Shown piece by piece: positions 8,331-20,087 of a DNA stretch of 64,000 bases. Numbering within the stretch: position 1 is the stretch's first letter; the number at the start of each line of letters is the position of its first letter. Position numbers and translations under genes: made by a program. The notes beneath the pieces are model-generated. The model was not told the origin of the DNA, searched no databases, and worked only from the letters and a program-made list of their open reading frames with translations. Origin of the DNA: Kiritimatiellia bacterium (GTDB lineage: Bacteria > Verrucomicrobiota > Kiritimatiellia > WLWN01). Where the stretch lies: NCBI GenBank assembly GCA_012103575.1, contig WLWN01000001.1:759792-823791 (forward strand), given 5' to 3'.

Positions 8331-9716
8331 ATGAAATACATCAGTACACGTGGACGAACAAAACCCCTAGGGTTTCAGGATGCGGTCATTACCGGATTGG
8401 CTCCGGACGGAGGGTTACTCATTCCTGAACCCATCCCAGACGTGACCGATCGTCTTGATGAATGGTCGACATTGTCTTATCAAGAGATCACTTTTGAGAT
8501 TCTTAAACTATTTGTGGATATCCCTGATGAACGATTAAAGAAGTTGATTCATCGCAGTTATGCCCCGTTTTCACACCGAGAAATTGCGCCGGCCACCCCT
8601 GTGGGCCAGCTGCAGATCCTAGAACTCTTTTATGGACCGACCTTAGCCTTCAAAGATATTGCCTTGCAGTTTCTAAGTAACTTTTTTGATTATATTTTAG
8701 ATCGTACAGATCGCCAGTTAAATATTTTAGCCGCTACCAGTGGAGACACCGGTAGCGCTGCGATTCATGGGGTTAAAGGGCGGGAACGAATGCATATTTT
8801 TGTCATGCATCCTCATGAACGAGTCGCTCCCTTGCAAGAGAAACAAATGACTTCTGTTTTGGATCCAAACGTCTTCAATCTAGCCATTAAAGGCACGTTT
8901 GATGATTGCCAACACATTATGAAAGCCCTTTTTCAGGATCTTGATTTCAAAACCGCCTACTCATTAGGCGCTGTTAATTCTGTGAACTGGGCCCGGGTAT
9001 TGGCACAACTGGTTTACTACTTTTCGGCGGGTTTATATGTGTTGAAGCGAAAAAATGCATCAGGGGTTCGGTTTGCTGTACCTACAGGAAATTTCGGAGA
9101 CATTCTTGCTGGTTATTACGCGTATCGAATGGGGCTTCCCATTACAAAACTTGTATTAGCCACAAACGAAAATGATATTTTGAGTCGCTTTTTTAATACA
9201 GGTATTTATCAGCAAGGAGAGGTCGTTCCCACCATAAGTCCCTCAATGGATATTCAGGTCGCAAGTAATTTCGAACGATATCTATATTATAAGATGAACG
9301 AGGACAGCGACACACTTCGGACATTGATGGAACAGTTTAGTGATACTCAAAAAATTCAGGTTCCTTTAGGGCCAGACGGAAAGATCGATACACTGTTCGG
9401 TGAAGGAATAGGGGACAAAGATCACACCTTAAAGACCATTAAGAAGTATTACGAACAACACAACTATCTATTAGATCCCCATACAGCTGTAGGGGTTTAT
9501 GTCGCAGAACAGTATTTGAACGAAAAGGAACCCATGATTTGTTTGGCTACCGCCCATCCGGCTAAATTCCCAAGAGCGATTATTGAAGCCACCGGAAAGG
9601 GGCCAGGTCATCATCAGGTGATTGATGCGGTGATGAACGCGCCGACTCGGTGCAAAGTGCTGCCTGCGGATGAGCAGGTTGTTCGTGACTTTATAGAAAA
9701 GCATTCTGTACAATAA
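8331..9716 (+). CDS. thrC: Threonine synthase
   Basis: About 461 residues, the usual length for the longer bacterial/fungal class of threonine synthase, a PLP enzyme converting O-phosphohomoserine to threonine in the cytoplasm. The N-terminus MKYISTRG, the PDGGLLIPE segment, the PLP-lysine motif LAFKDIALQ (Lys near residue 108) and the phosphate-binding ATSGDTGSAA segment are all diagnostic. The C-terminal part keeps the TAHPAKFP motif. The frame is uninterrupted from ATG to TAA and begins 54 bp after the HEAT gene, so read-through transcription is possible, but no functional link to those exported proteins is implied. The gene appears functional. Confidence 0.96.
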   Translation: MKYISTRGRTKPLGFQDAVITGLAPDGGLLIPEPIPDVTDRLDEWSTLSYQEITFEILKLFVDIPDERLKKLIHRSYAPFSHREIAPATPVGQLQILELFYGPTLAFKDIALQFLSNFFDYILDRTDRQLNILAATSGDTGSAAIHGVKGRERMHIFVMHPHERVAPLQEKQMTSVLDPNVFNLAIKGTFDDCQHIMKALFQDLDFKTAYSLGAVNSVNWARVLAQLVYYFSAGLYVLKRKNASGVRFAVPTGNFGDILAGYYAYRMGLPITKLVLATNENDILSRFFNTGIYQQGEVVPTISPSMDIQVASNFERYLYYKMNEDSDTLRTLMEQFSDTQKIQVPLGPDGKIDTLFGEGIGDKDHTLKTIKKYYEQHNYLLDPHTAVGVYVAEQYLNEKEPMICLATAHPAKFPRAIIEATGKGPGHHQVIDAVMNAPTRCKVLPADEQVVRDFIEKHSVQ

Positions 9717-9851
9717 AAGGAGTGCAATATTTCCTGTACCAAATTTCCTATCTAAAATTCCTGACCGAAAAAATAGAATATGGCACATTTATCTTTTTCG
9801 AGGTCGAAGCGGACTCTTGTTTCAAACGTGTTCTAATATTGAAACTGTAAA

Positions 9852-12800
9852 ATGAGATCAAACTCTAAGTTGCAAGGCAAACGGAACTTTTTTTTTCGGG
9901 TCGATTCTTCTCTCTATGGGTCGCTTTTCTATCTGTATTCATCACAGAAGCTTCCGGGTTTCAAATTACCCAGTTTGAGTTTACCAACCAAGAAGTCGTT
10001 TACGAATCAGATACAAACGGGTATTATATCCTTTCTTATGGGCCAGCTGTCAGCAGTATTACGAATCCTATTAACATGCGGCTTGGCCAACTCAACAATG
10101 GACAGCTAACCGCCTCTCAGTCGAATAGTATCAGTTTTAATTGTGTGCAACGGGTCGATCTTACTAATGCCTTGGACACCGATGCAGACGGAATTGATGA
10201 TGTCTATGAACTGCAGTATTTTAATCCATTAAACCCTGCTGATGCCTCTCAAGATCTGGATAGTGACCAGATTTCGAACCTAGATGAATACCAATACGGC
10301 AAGGATCCTACTCAAGCCGACCCGGCTACGATTCTGAGTAGCAGCTCGCCAGCCCATGGCGAACAAAATATAGCGGTTACCCGAGAAACCATTGTCTACT
10401 TTTCAAATCCACTCGCAACAAACAGTTTGGTTAATACAAACACATTTTATGCACAATTCGGAGGGCAAGCTATTACCGGTCGCGTGCATATATCCGCTGA
10501 TCGCCAACGAGCCACGATTTTTTATGATCAAAACCTTCCCGCCAGCGCTGCCATTCGGGTCTTTCTAAATGGGAACAATCTAAAAGATGTATGGGGCCGT
10601 GATATCGATATCGATATCGATAGCGATGGAACTCCCGGAGGCCTATTTGAAGCTGAACTTCGCACTGTGACATTAACGGTGGTATCCAACACCGTGGTTT
10701 TCGGTCGTGTTTTTGCCTCTGAACTACAATTGGTGAATGGGTCCAATGAATGGGTCAATGTTCCATTGGAAGGAGTTACCATCACTGTGGATGGAAAAGA
10801 ATCGGAGCTGAATGCAACCACCGATTCATTAGGTGACTTCCGCCTTGAAAACACACCCGTAGGCGCGTTTTTTGTTCATGTGAATGGGACGACGGTAAGT
10901 AATAGCATGACCACCAACGGCTATTATCCAAATGTAAGTAAGTTATGGACAACGGTCGCTACACAAGAGTTAAATATTGGGAATGTGTACTTGCCGCTAG
11001 TAACAACCGGTACGTTAGAGCCTGTGAGTACATCGAATGCAACAGTCATCTCTTTTCCCGACTCAGTGATCTCCAATAACCCCAGCTTTGCCGATGTCAC
11101 CATAACCATCCCAGCGGGATCCCTTCAGAATAATGATGGGTCGTCGGGAACACAGGTGGGAATTGCGCCCGTGGATCCGGATCGTTTACCGGGCCAACTT
11201 CCGGCTTCTTTGAATTTCCCATTGGTGATCACGGTTCAAGCCGATGCGCCTAATTTTGATACGCCGGCGCCTGTTTGTTTTCCCAATTTACCAAATCCGG
11301 GAGAAACGAATGTGCTTCCGCCTGGAGCTAAGACGGCGTTGTGGAGCTTTGATCATGATGCGGGCCACTGGATCGTAGTGGGGTCCATGACGATTGATGC
11401 GACGGGTTTGTTGGCGTGTAGTGATGAAGGGGTCGGAATTTTGGCGCCGGGTTGGCATGCGGTACAACAAGGCTCAACCGGAGGGGGAGGCACCATTGAT
11501 CCAGACAACCCAAATAATGAACCGCCGTGTACGGGCCCGGGATGTGATTGTGAAAATTCGGATACGGACCCTGTTTATCTATTTTCTGGGGAACAATATC
11601 TTCCTGTTACGGACTTGACGATTAAAGGGCGGGGCATGGATTTTGTATGGGGCCGGAAATACCGTTCTAAAATTGGGCCAGATACGGTGATGGGGAATGG
11701 CTAGGACTATTCTTATAACTATCTTCTCATTGATGAAGGGCATGGCATCCGGGTTTGTAATGGGGATTCTCGTGATGACTTATATCGATCTCAACCCGAT
11801 GGGACGTACGCGTTTAACGGGTTCTTTGATGAACTAAGAGCGGAAACCAACGGAACATGTTCCCTGACCCATGCAGATAAAACAGTTCGTCTCTTTCATC
11901 CTTTTGACGGTTCAGCGCTTGAGGGAAAAATGTTAAGTATGACCAATCGCAACAGCAATCGTATTCAATTCGAATACGATGCCGCGGGTCTGCTTACCAA
12001 TATTATTAACACGTTAAATCGTTCTATTTCTATTACCTACAATGCTAATGGGTTCATTCAGGCTGTGACCGATTTTTCAGGGCGTAGCATTACCTACCAG
12101 TATTATAATGGAACTGAACCCGGAGGCATGCTGGGGGATTTAAAATCGGTGACAACGCCCGCAGTAACTGGTACGCCAACGGGGAATGGTTTTCCCAACG
12201 GAAAAACCATAACCTATACATACACAACCGGGTTTTCCGATGATCGTCTTAATCACAACCTTTTAACCATGACCGATGGTCGACGTAACAATCCTTCTGA
12301 TCCGACGTTTAATGATGGACCTTATCTTGTCAATGTATACTCAACCACTACAGATCCAAATGATGATATGTTTGATCGGGTGGTACGTCAGAGATGGGGC
12401 GGGAACATCGTCGACATTGATTATGTACAAGTTCAACCCAGCCCCAACAATGCCAATGCAAAAATCAAAGCTATTGTGAATGATCGGGTGGGGAATGTGT
12501 CTGAATCCTTTTATGATCAAGGGAATCGCAAGGTATTGGTTCGTGAATATACCGGTTGAGCCAATCCCACTCAACCGACGACGGAGACCAGCAACCGCCC
12601 TGCAGGAAAACTACGACCGACAGATCCTGACTACTTTGAAACGCGATGGACCTACAACATTGACTTTTTAACCACTAAAATTACGTTCCCGAACGGAAAT
12701 TATGTTGAAAATTTTTATGAAGGGGACTTAAACCCGACCTCTTTTCCTCGGTTAAGAGGAAATCTACGAACGGTCCGTCATCATCCAGGAAGCCATACCC

Positions 12801-15800
12801 CCGCGGGTGATCAGCCTGTGATTGAAGAGCAGTATGAATATGACACCATGTTTGGCTACGGCTGCGGCTTTAATTTTGTCACCAGACATATTGATGGAAG
12901 CACGAACGAAACCCTCTATGCCTACGATGCCTTTGGGAATCGAACGCAGGCCCAACATCGCGTTGCTTCTGTTATAAAGGATTTTGAATACAACCCATAT
13001 GGACAACTTACCGCCCAGATTCAGCAGGATAATGGAAATAATTATCGGCGACGTGACGAATTCACCTATTACAATAGTGGCCCACAAAATGGGTATCTGT
13101 ATGAGACCGTCGTGGATGCCAACACGCTTATGTTAACCACAACATATGAGTATGACGAGGTCGGCAATGTGACCAACCAAGTGGACGCTCGAGGGCATAA
13201 TTCGCATCGTTATATCAATGAATTAGACCAAGTGGTTCGTGAGATTTCCCGTGAAGTGACCGATGGAACAGGGCTTCGTTACCAGAAAGATTTCTATTAT
13301 GACGCCAACAATAATCTGATCCGTGAAGAGGTGCAGAACATTGACGATCAGGGAATTCTTCAGGCCAATACCCATTTCATGACCACCTATGAATACGAGG
13401 TTCTTAATTTTCTTACCAATACAATCGAAGAAATCGAAGCGGGTCTAACGCTCAGTACTCACTATGAATATGACGGAAGCCGAAACCTTACACGCACCCG
13501 TTATGGGGAATCTGTAAACGGAAATCAACCCAATAACCGTGTCCGAACTGTGTACGACGAACGGGATATGGTCTTTCAAATCATTCGAGCAGAAGGGGAC
13601 CCCGATCAAGCTACAATCCAGCAGGATTACGATAAAAACGGGAACCAGACCCAAATCCTCAATGGTCTTGAAGGTGCCCCGCATATCACCGCACATGTAT
13701 ATGACGGATGTAATCGATGTGTTTCAATCACCAATGCCATGGGCACTGCCACCACGTATCAGTATGATGAAAATGGAAACGTTCTATCCGAACAAATCGA
13801 CGGTGAACTAAACGATATAACCGGAGGATTAAGCAATGTCCGCCTTTCAGAAACAGTTTATATTTACGACAATCTTGATCGGCGTATTCGCACAGAAACC
13901 GAGTTTTTTGATCTGGCGACACAGCTTGCTATTGGAGACGGAAAATCCATTAGCGCAACCGAATACAGTGATTTTTCACAAGTGATCCGAACCATCAATG
14001 ATAACGGCAATTAAACCATTATTGTGTATGATACCGCGAATCGAAAACAGGTTCTCACCGATGCCAAAAGCAATACCGTTACCTATACCTACGATGTCAA
14101 CAATAACATGGTTCAGATCGATGAGGTCGAAAAATCAGATCTAGGGAACCCTGACCAACTCTTCACGACCACCTATGACTATGACCATCTCGATCGCCGT
14201 ATTAAAAGCATCGACAACGTCACGAATACGATCGAATACGCGTACGATTCTCGGAATAACGGCACCCGCATGACAGATGCCTTGGGGAATGTGACTCGGC
14301 ATGAATACGATGGTCTCAATCGTTTGGTTAAAACCATCAGAGACCTAACCGATGATGGAACAGGCAATGGGGTTGTCATCGATGCGATCGCCATTGAGCA
14401 AGTTTGGGATGATAGTTCACGTCTTGTTTCCATGACCGATGATAACACCAATACAACCTCCTATGCGTACGATGCATTAGACCGAAAAAGATCGGCGACC
14501 TATGCCGACGGAACCGTTCACTCTCAAACCTATGATATTTATGACAACATTACCCAGCGTATTGATGCAAACGGAAGTATTGTATCCAATCTTTCTGATG
14601 ACCTTGATCGGGTTACTTTAAGAAGTATTGTGCCAGGGGTAGGTGTTTCCAGCAATACGGCCTTTAAGATTTACCAATACGATGGATTGTCACGTCTGGT
14701 ATATGCTCAAGACGATGATTCGGCAATCACACGTAGTTATGACTCCCTTTCTCATGCCATTGAAGAAGTCCTTAATGGATAGACGAGCAATGGGGTTTAT
14801 GATAGGGTAGGGAACATGCTTTCTTGCATGTATCCAGGTGGATGTGTCGTTACCTCTACATACGATGGTCTTGAACGGAAACAAAGTATCTCTGATCAGA
14901 ACGGGTTAGTAGCCACGTACGACTATGTAGGGCCTCACCGTATCGAGCGCCGTGAATATGGGAATGGAACCCGAGCAGACTTTACATACGATGGGGTTAC
15001 AGGGGTTCCAAACGCCACCAACAACTTTGGCGTAAAACGGATTGCTCGTACCGAGCACATACGTATTTCAGATGGTCTAGTCTTAGACGACCGCGCTTAT
15101 AGCTGGGGTCGAATGGGGCCAAAACCCAACGAGCAGATCTTCGCGTTGGCGGGCCTCAACGCATCGATGACTACCAATACGATTCCATCTGTCGCCTAAC
15201 CCAGTCGTCCACAAATCCAGCAACCCCCATCAAAATTATAACTTTGATGGCGTAGGCAACCGAATCAGCGTATCAGGCGGTCCAAATCCAGGCGCCTATA
15301 CCCTGGATGTCACCAATACTCTCATCAACCAATACTCCAGTACACCATTGGACCAACGGAACTATGATGCCAACGGGAATTTAACGGGTATCGATCAAAA
15401 CACGTTGACCTATGATTATCGCAACCAAATGGTTGAATACATAGATGCGTCTTCAACTCAGCGTCATACCTATGCCTATGATGTTTTAGGTCGACGCGTT
15501 GCCAAGGTGTTGGATGCAGATAGCGTTGCCGACGAGACCCGTTACTTCTATCAAGCCTCGCAGGTCCTAGAAGAACAGGACAATACTGCAAATATATTGG
15601 TCACCTACATCTATGGTCTATATGTTGACGAAGTATTGAATATGGAGCGGCTTGGCACGAATTACTATTACCACGCCGATGATCTGTATAATGTTGTCGC
15701 CGTAAGCGATACCAACGGAGCCGTTGTTGAACGCTATGCCTACGATGATTACGGCCAGCCCACATTCTTAAATCAATCCGCAATCTCCATTCCACAATCC

Positions 15801-16437
15801 GAAATCAGAAATTCTTATTTCTTCACCGGTTGGCGATATAACCCTGAAACGGAATTTTTCTACTATCGAACTCGTTACTTGGATCCAAAAGTAGGTCGAT
15901 TTACCACACGGGATACCATTGGCGTGTGGGGAGATAGCAAAAATGTGGGGAATGGATATACCTATGTGGGGAATGCTCCAATCTCCTTTACAGATCCGTA
16001 TGGAGAAGTGGCTCCGCTAGTTGTAGCAGCAGCAGTGTGGGTAGTGATAGAAACCGGCTTAACTCTCTATGATATATATGATGCAGTTACAACTGCAGCA
16101 GATCCCTGTGCATCTGCCTTGGATAAAAGTATTTCAATAGGGGGGCTAGCTCTTGGCGTGGTTCTTCCAGGAGGCGGATATAGATTAGGTGGAAAGGCTG
16201 CTGTTAAAAAGGGACCCGTCATTATTGGTGAAACGATGGAACGAGTCAAAGAGGCGGCGGCAAAAATTCCCGGTGCCAAAATATTAGATGACATGCCTGA
16301 TTTTAGAGCGATAGGGATGGAGGCCCACGAAGTCACTAGCGCCATGATGCAGTACAACCGGAAGTGGATACTAAAACAAATGCGTAGTGGCCGGGAAATT
16401 ATTGATATAGGCGCAGATGCAAGCAGAAAGATCCCTA
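9852..16437 (+). pseudogene. Rhs/YD-repeat polymorphic toxin gene, broken and 3'-truncated
   Basis: One long coding sequence can be followed through about 6.5 kb. A signal-peptide-like N-terminus is separated from the body by a 9-T run near 9898; ten Ts would restore frame. The body has DxDxDG calcium-type motifs near 10180, a Big-like region, then many YD repeats (YEYDExGN, YAYDALDR type) and the Rhs core with RYLDPKVGRF and DPYGE near 15880-16010. The last ~145 residues form a variable toxin-like tip. In-frame stops occur at 11702 (TAG), 12557 (TGA), 14012 (TAA) and 14780 (TAG), with frame changes near 15110 and 15225. The coding sequence runs directly into the IS1380 end at 16438, which removes the last toxin residues and any immunity gene. 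It is clearly non-functional as a full-length protein. The specific toxin activity is not recognised. Confidence 0.92.
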
Positions 16438-17838
16438 CCTGAATCCGTCAGCTATCGCTTCGGAAGGCGTTTTGGGGTTCAAAAGTTGAAAACTTTTTCC
16501 TTGAGATGCTGGCTTTTGGGCGGATTGGGACCGGCAAGTATCACCCTGATGAATTTTTTGAGCGTACAGGTCAGATTCACTCTGATTTGGCCATTTTGGG
16601 GCGTAGGCCTCCTTGGGTAGTCGCCTTAGAGTATTGTTAAAGGTGCACGGAGGGCTATGCGAAGGAATGGGCAATGTCTTGTATCACTATCGCTTTTGAG
16701 TTCACTGTGGTACTGCTCGCTGGGGCCATGTCCATGATAGAGATCTAGCACGGTCTTGGCACGACAAGAGAGGTTCGTCCACCAGGTGTTTACCTCAAGT
16801 TTAGGAACTAGAAGTTTCTGACCATCGATATCGATGGTGCGTTCAATCACTTCGAAGGCCACCGGGACACAAGGGCGGTTTTGGTCACCACCGGGATGGA
16901 AATGATCGAAAAAGCCTGTGTAAACGTTCTTGCCTTCACGACTGTCTTGTTTGTCTCCAACTCGGCGTGCAAGGGCCAGCATTTGTTCAGGACATTCGCG
17001 GCGAGGATTTCGCTTTACGATAAAATAATGATCCCCGAAAGCGTCGAAGTTATCGGCCGCAGCGTTGCCACTATCAAGCCGAAGCAAACATTTTCCACCC
17101 AGGCCCAGGGTTTGGAGCGTTTCAACGCTGCGGGCAATAAACGCGGTCGTTCCCGACTGACAATGTTGTTTACCGGGTCGAAGTTCGCACTCAAGCATGT
17201 GGCCTTGAGTGCCCACATAGGCAAATATCGGGGCGTAACCATCATGGCCCTTCTAGGTGTAGGAAACGCCTTCTTTCGAAGAGCCTGAGTGATCCAAAGG
17301 GCTCACATCGATATCGACGGGAACAAGATCAAGCCCTTCGACATCTATGTAGCCAAAGGGGCCCGAGGAAAGAAGTTCGGTGTTGAGTTTGCGTAGCCCC
17401 ACATGGGTTCTGGCTGGGGGCAGGTCGTCGGAACGACATCGGAACACCGGCTCAGAGGCTACCTTTTTAACTCCCCTTTTTAAGTCCAAAGGCATTCATA
17501 AAAATCTCATCACCCCGGTACAGGTCGATATCATTGAAATCGGTTCGACCGTTGCAAAGTAAGCCGATCTGGGTAAGGAGGATCTCCCGATCAGAGATCG
17601 CATCGGAGCGGCGTGGTTGAAAATTGGAGGGAAGAATCCGTTGAGCATGATCCTCAAGCAGCAGGCCGCAAAGATGATTTCCGCTTGTGCTGTTGAGTTC
17701 GCCCTTGCCAGTCTTTATTTTATATTGTTTCATATACACACCTGTTGGGGTGGGGTTGTTTGTTTGAATACGGGTATCCTCCCCGCTTTAGCCCAACAGG
17801 TAATGAAAAATCATCAGATTTTATCTGACGGATTCAGG
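16438..17838 (-). mobile_element. IS1380-family element, copy A (internally deleted)
   Basis: The ends are CCTGAATCCGTCAG at 16438 and its inverted partner at 17825-17838. The interior on the minus strand encodes pieces of an IS1380-type transposase, including the segments YHGHGPSEQYHSE and RLDSGNAAADN. Compared with the longest copy at 55091-56747 it lacks most of the transposase C-terminus (the join is near 16690) and carries the same amber codon after SYT and the 13-bp frame-shifting duplication (near 17465-17490) as other copies. The flanks differ (CCCTA left, TAGAA right), so there is no target duplication; recombination between two copies, with loss of the DNA between them, would explain this and the sudden end of the Rhs gene. 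Not autonomous. Confidence 0.9.
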
Positions 17839-17858
17839 TAGAAATAAAACATTTAATC

Positions 17859-19701
17859 ATGGGATTGATTTTAACATTGGGTTTAACCGTTTCCCAAGTA
17901 GCTGCGCAATTTAATAGTGGGTCAGATGGATCCGATGGGGCGCTTGTCCTAAATACGCCCGGGATCAATGTCTTTGATCCGGCTTCTTTCACCCCTCCAC
18001 TTGATTCCGATGGAGATGGGATCTATCACTTTACGACCATTATAGTTTCTAATGGGGTTACCGTTATATTTGATTCCGCTGTGTTAGGAAATAAAGCGGT
18101 TTCATGGCTAGAGCGCTTCACGATTGAGGTGTCGCGATGTAGCACGAAGAAAACCAGCCGATTACCTCGTCGGGAGAAACCTCTTCGAACGCTTGTGTGA
18201 TCGCTTCAGATAGTTCCTGCTGACTGCGGGCTGCAAGGCTGCCCAACCGATTCTTTATCTTGCCCCATATTTTTTCAATGGGGTTGGAATCGGGGCTGTA
18301 GGGTGGAAGGAATCTTACATGGGCCCCACATGACTCAATGAGTTCAATGACCTTGGGATTGTGATGGACGCGAAGATTGTCCATGATGACGATGTCTTCA
18401 GGTGAAAGAGTCGGGAGAAAAACCCGGCGAATATATTCTCCAAAAACAGCCGTCTCTGTCGCCCCCTCCCCCTCCATGGCCGCTGTTGTTCCGTCCAGGC
18501 GGACCGAAGAAATCAAGGTGGTGGTACACCAATGTCCATGAGGCGTTTTGGCAAAAAGCCTGTTCCCGCCCAACGCCCGGCCCCGCAGACGAGTCATATT
18601 CGTTTTCGCCCCGGATTCATCAATAAAGACAAGGCGACTTGGATCAAGTTTGGCCACCTCTTGGATCCACTGCTTTCTCAAGAGATTTACATCCGCCCGG
18701 TCTTGCTCGCTGGCGTGAAGCGTTTCTTTTATACCGGCAGCCCAACCGATTCAACGCCCGCTGTACGGCCATGATCGACCCCTTCACGCCGCTCATGTTC
18801 TTGAGTTCTTCAAGCGTTGCATCGGGATGTTTGCCCCCCAGTTGAGCCAACGCCTTGAGCTGCTTTCCGCTGTAGAGGGCCTGACGATGCCCACGCGGTC
18901 GGGGAGCGGTCTGTCCGGTTTCGTTGAAACGAGAGAGCCCACGCTGAAACGTTCTAAGATCTACACGATAAGAAGATGCGATATCGGCCTGGGAACCTTT
19001 GCCCATTTTGTAGGCATCTATCGCACGCCACCGGATCTCTGCTGTTGCTATACTCATGTCATGAAGTATAGATCTTCTAAAGAGGCATTTCAATCATTAA
19101 ATGCTCTAGTTCATCGAATATCATTATAAATGGATCTATTGATGCGAAAGGCGGTGCGGGTGGATCGGGGGGTTCTGCTCAACGGGGAGGTGGTGGAGGA
19201 AGTGGTGGCTCTATCCGACTGGTTGCTTCTGTTATTAGTGGCTCAGGCGCATTGTCTGTATATAAAGGTCTTGGGTCAGGTGGTGGGGGACATGGAAGTG
19301 ATGGTCGAATTCGTTTAGAAGCGTTCGCTCACAACTTCACAGGATCATCATTCCCTGGTCCTTATGCTTCTGCACCGGGACTCATCTTTTTATCTTCAAA
19401 TACACCATCCGTACGAGTGGTTAGTATAGATGGACAGCCTATTCCCTCTGATCCCACAGGAAATTTTATCCCTGCAGATGTAGATATCACAAATGCAAGT
19501 CCTGTTATACTCAACATTCAGGCAGAAAACATTCCTGCCGGCTCAATCGTTGATTTGACGATGTGGTCGGAAGCCGGCAATAGTACGAACTTTAGCTCAT
19601 CGCCATTGGTGGGTACCGAACAACCCTCCACAGCCACGGGTGTGGTGACGGTTCCATACGGGTTTTCGCGATTTTATATTGATGCGTCTTGGACGAACTA
19701 G
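17859..19701 (+). pseudogene. Secreted Gly-rich protein gene split by IS630 copy 1
   Basis: The 5' part (17859-18110) begins with what looks like the end of a signal peptide (SQVAAQ) and contains SDGSDGAL, FDPASFTPP and a VTVIFDSAVLGN strand motif. After the IS630 element the same protein resumes at about 19109 with IDAKGGAGGSGGS, a GSGGGGHGSDGRIRLEA segment and a beta-rich end at TAG 19699. The reading frame differs by one across the element, so even precise excision would not restore it; a few bases were lost or the gene was already shifted. The start lies only about 20 bp from the end of IS1380 copy A, so upstream control and perhaps the true N-terminus are lost. The family resembles extracellular Gly-rich beta proteins; function unknown. 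Confidence 0.75.
18111..19106 (-). mobile_element. IS630-family element, copy 1 (transposase in two frames)
   Basis: The element is flanked by TA at 18109-18110 and 19107-19108, the usual IS630 target, and has related ends (GAGCGCTTCACGATTGA and GAGCATTTAATGATTGA). On the minus strand a first ORF (19093-18644) carries the helix-turn-helix half (ADIASSYRVDLRTFQRG). A second ORF in the +1 frame (18681-18118) carries the DDE half with FIDESG, IMDNLRVHH and PPYSPDSNPIEKIWG. The frame change falls near a TATAAAAGAAAC stretch. The same split at the same place occurs in copy 2, whereas copy 3 is fused. Confidence 0.92.
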
Positions 19702-19713
19702 GAAAAAAGGGGG

Positions 19714-19773
19714 CGTATCCAGCAGGAATCGAACATGCAACCTGATGCTCTTACCAGTTGAGCTATGGGTACG
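19714..19773 (-). pseudogene. tRNA relic lacking the anticodon arm
   Basis: The minus strand folds as a tRNA with a seven-base acceptor stem (CGTACCC with GGATACG, one wobble or mismatch), a normal D arm (AGCTCAACTGGTAAGAGC) and a T arm with TTCGATTC. Only a few bases join the D arm to the T arm, so the anticodon stem-loop is missing and the total is about 60 nt. It cannot be a working bacterial tRNA, and the lost anticodon prevents assigning the amino acid. It lies in a gene-free stretch full of short decayed repeats. Confidence 0.65.
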
Positions 19774-20087
19774 TGAAAGCCCGGAATAGTAAGGTATTCG
19801 TGTAGAATTTCCAATGGCTTCAGAAAAGAATGCCCACAAAAAATATGGAGTGGCATAGTCGCAACCTAAAGATAGATTGAACCACGAAACACACCAAACA
19901 CTTAGAGCAGCAAAGCCGCAACCAAAAATTTTTAAATGGAGTCGTTCACTATTCAAAAAGGGTTAAGCATATAATCAGCTGCGCGAGTCGGTTTCACTTC
20001 GTGGAACAAAACATATATTTTTAATCGCATAAAAAAATAGACGCGTTCCTCTAAAATCATCAATCTGATGACACCAAGCAGGAGCCC
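19774..20087. other. Gene-free stretch
   Basis: No credible coding frame was found. It contains the phrase ACCACGAAACACACCAAACAC, whose inverse recurs near 22960, suggesting short dispersed remnants, and an AT-rich leader before the next gene. Confidence 0.5.

Noticed and set aside
9852..16437. Stop-codon reassignment or readthrough to explain in-frame stops in the Rhs and lhr genes
   Set aside because: All three stop codons occur inside these frames, intact genes end with TAA, TAG and TGA alike and use TGG for Trp, and frameshifts accompany the stops.
16000..16440. Immunity gene for the Rhs toxin tip
   Set aside because: The sequence after the tip is IS1380 and no small gene of that kind follows.
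16881..17288. Recurring 135-residue ORF (MVTTGMEMIEKACVN type) on the plus strand, also at 45326, 50501 and on minus at 55641
   Set aside because: It is the antisense of the IS1380 transposase in each copy and has no independent coding support.
18402..18845. Plus-strand ORFs inside IS630 copies (for example MSMRRFGKKPVPAQR type)
   Set aside because: They are shadows of the minus-strand transposase frames and appear only because the element is GC-rich.
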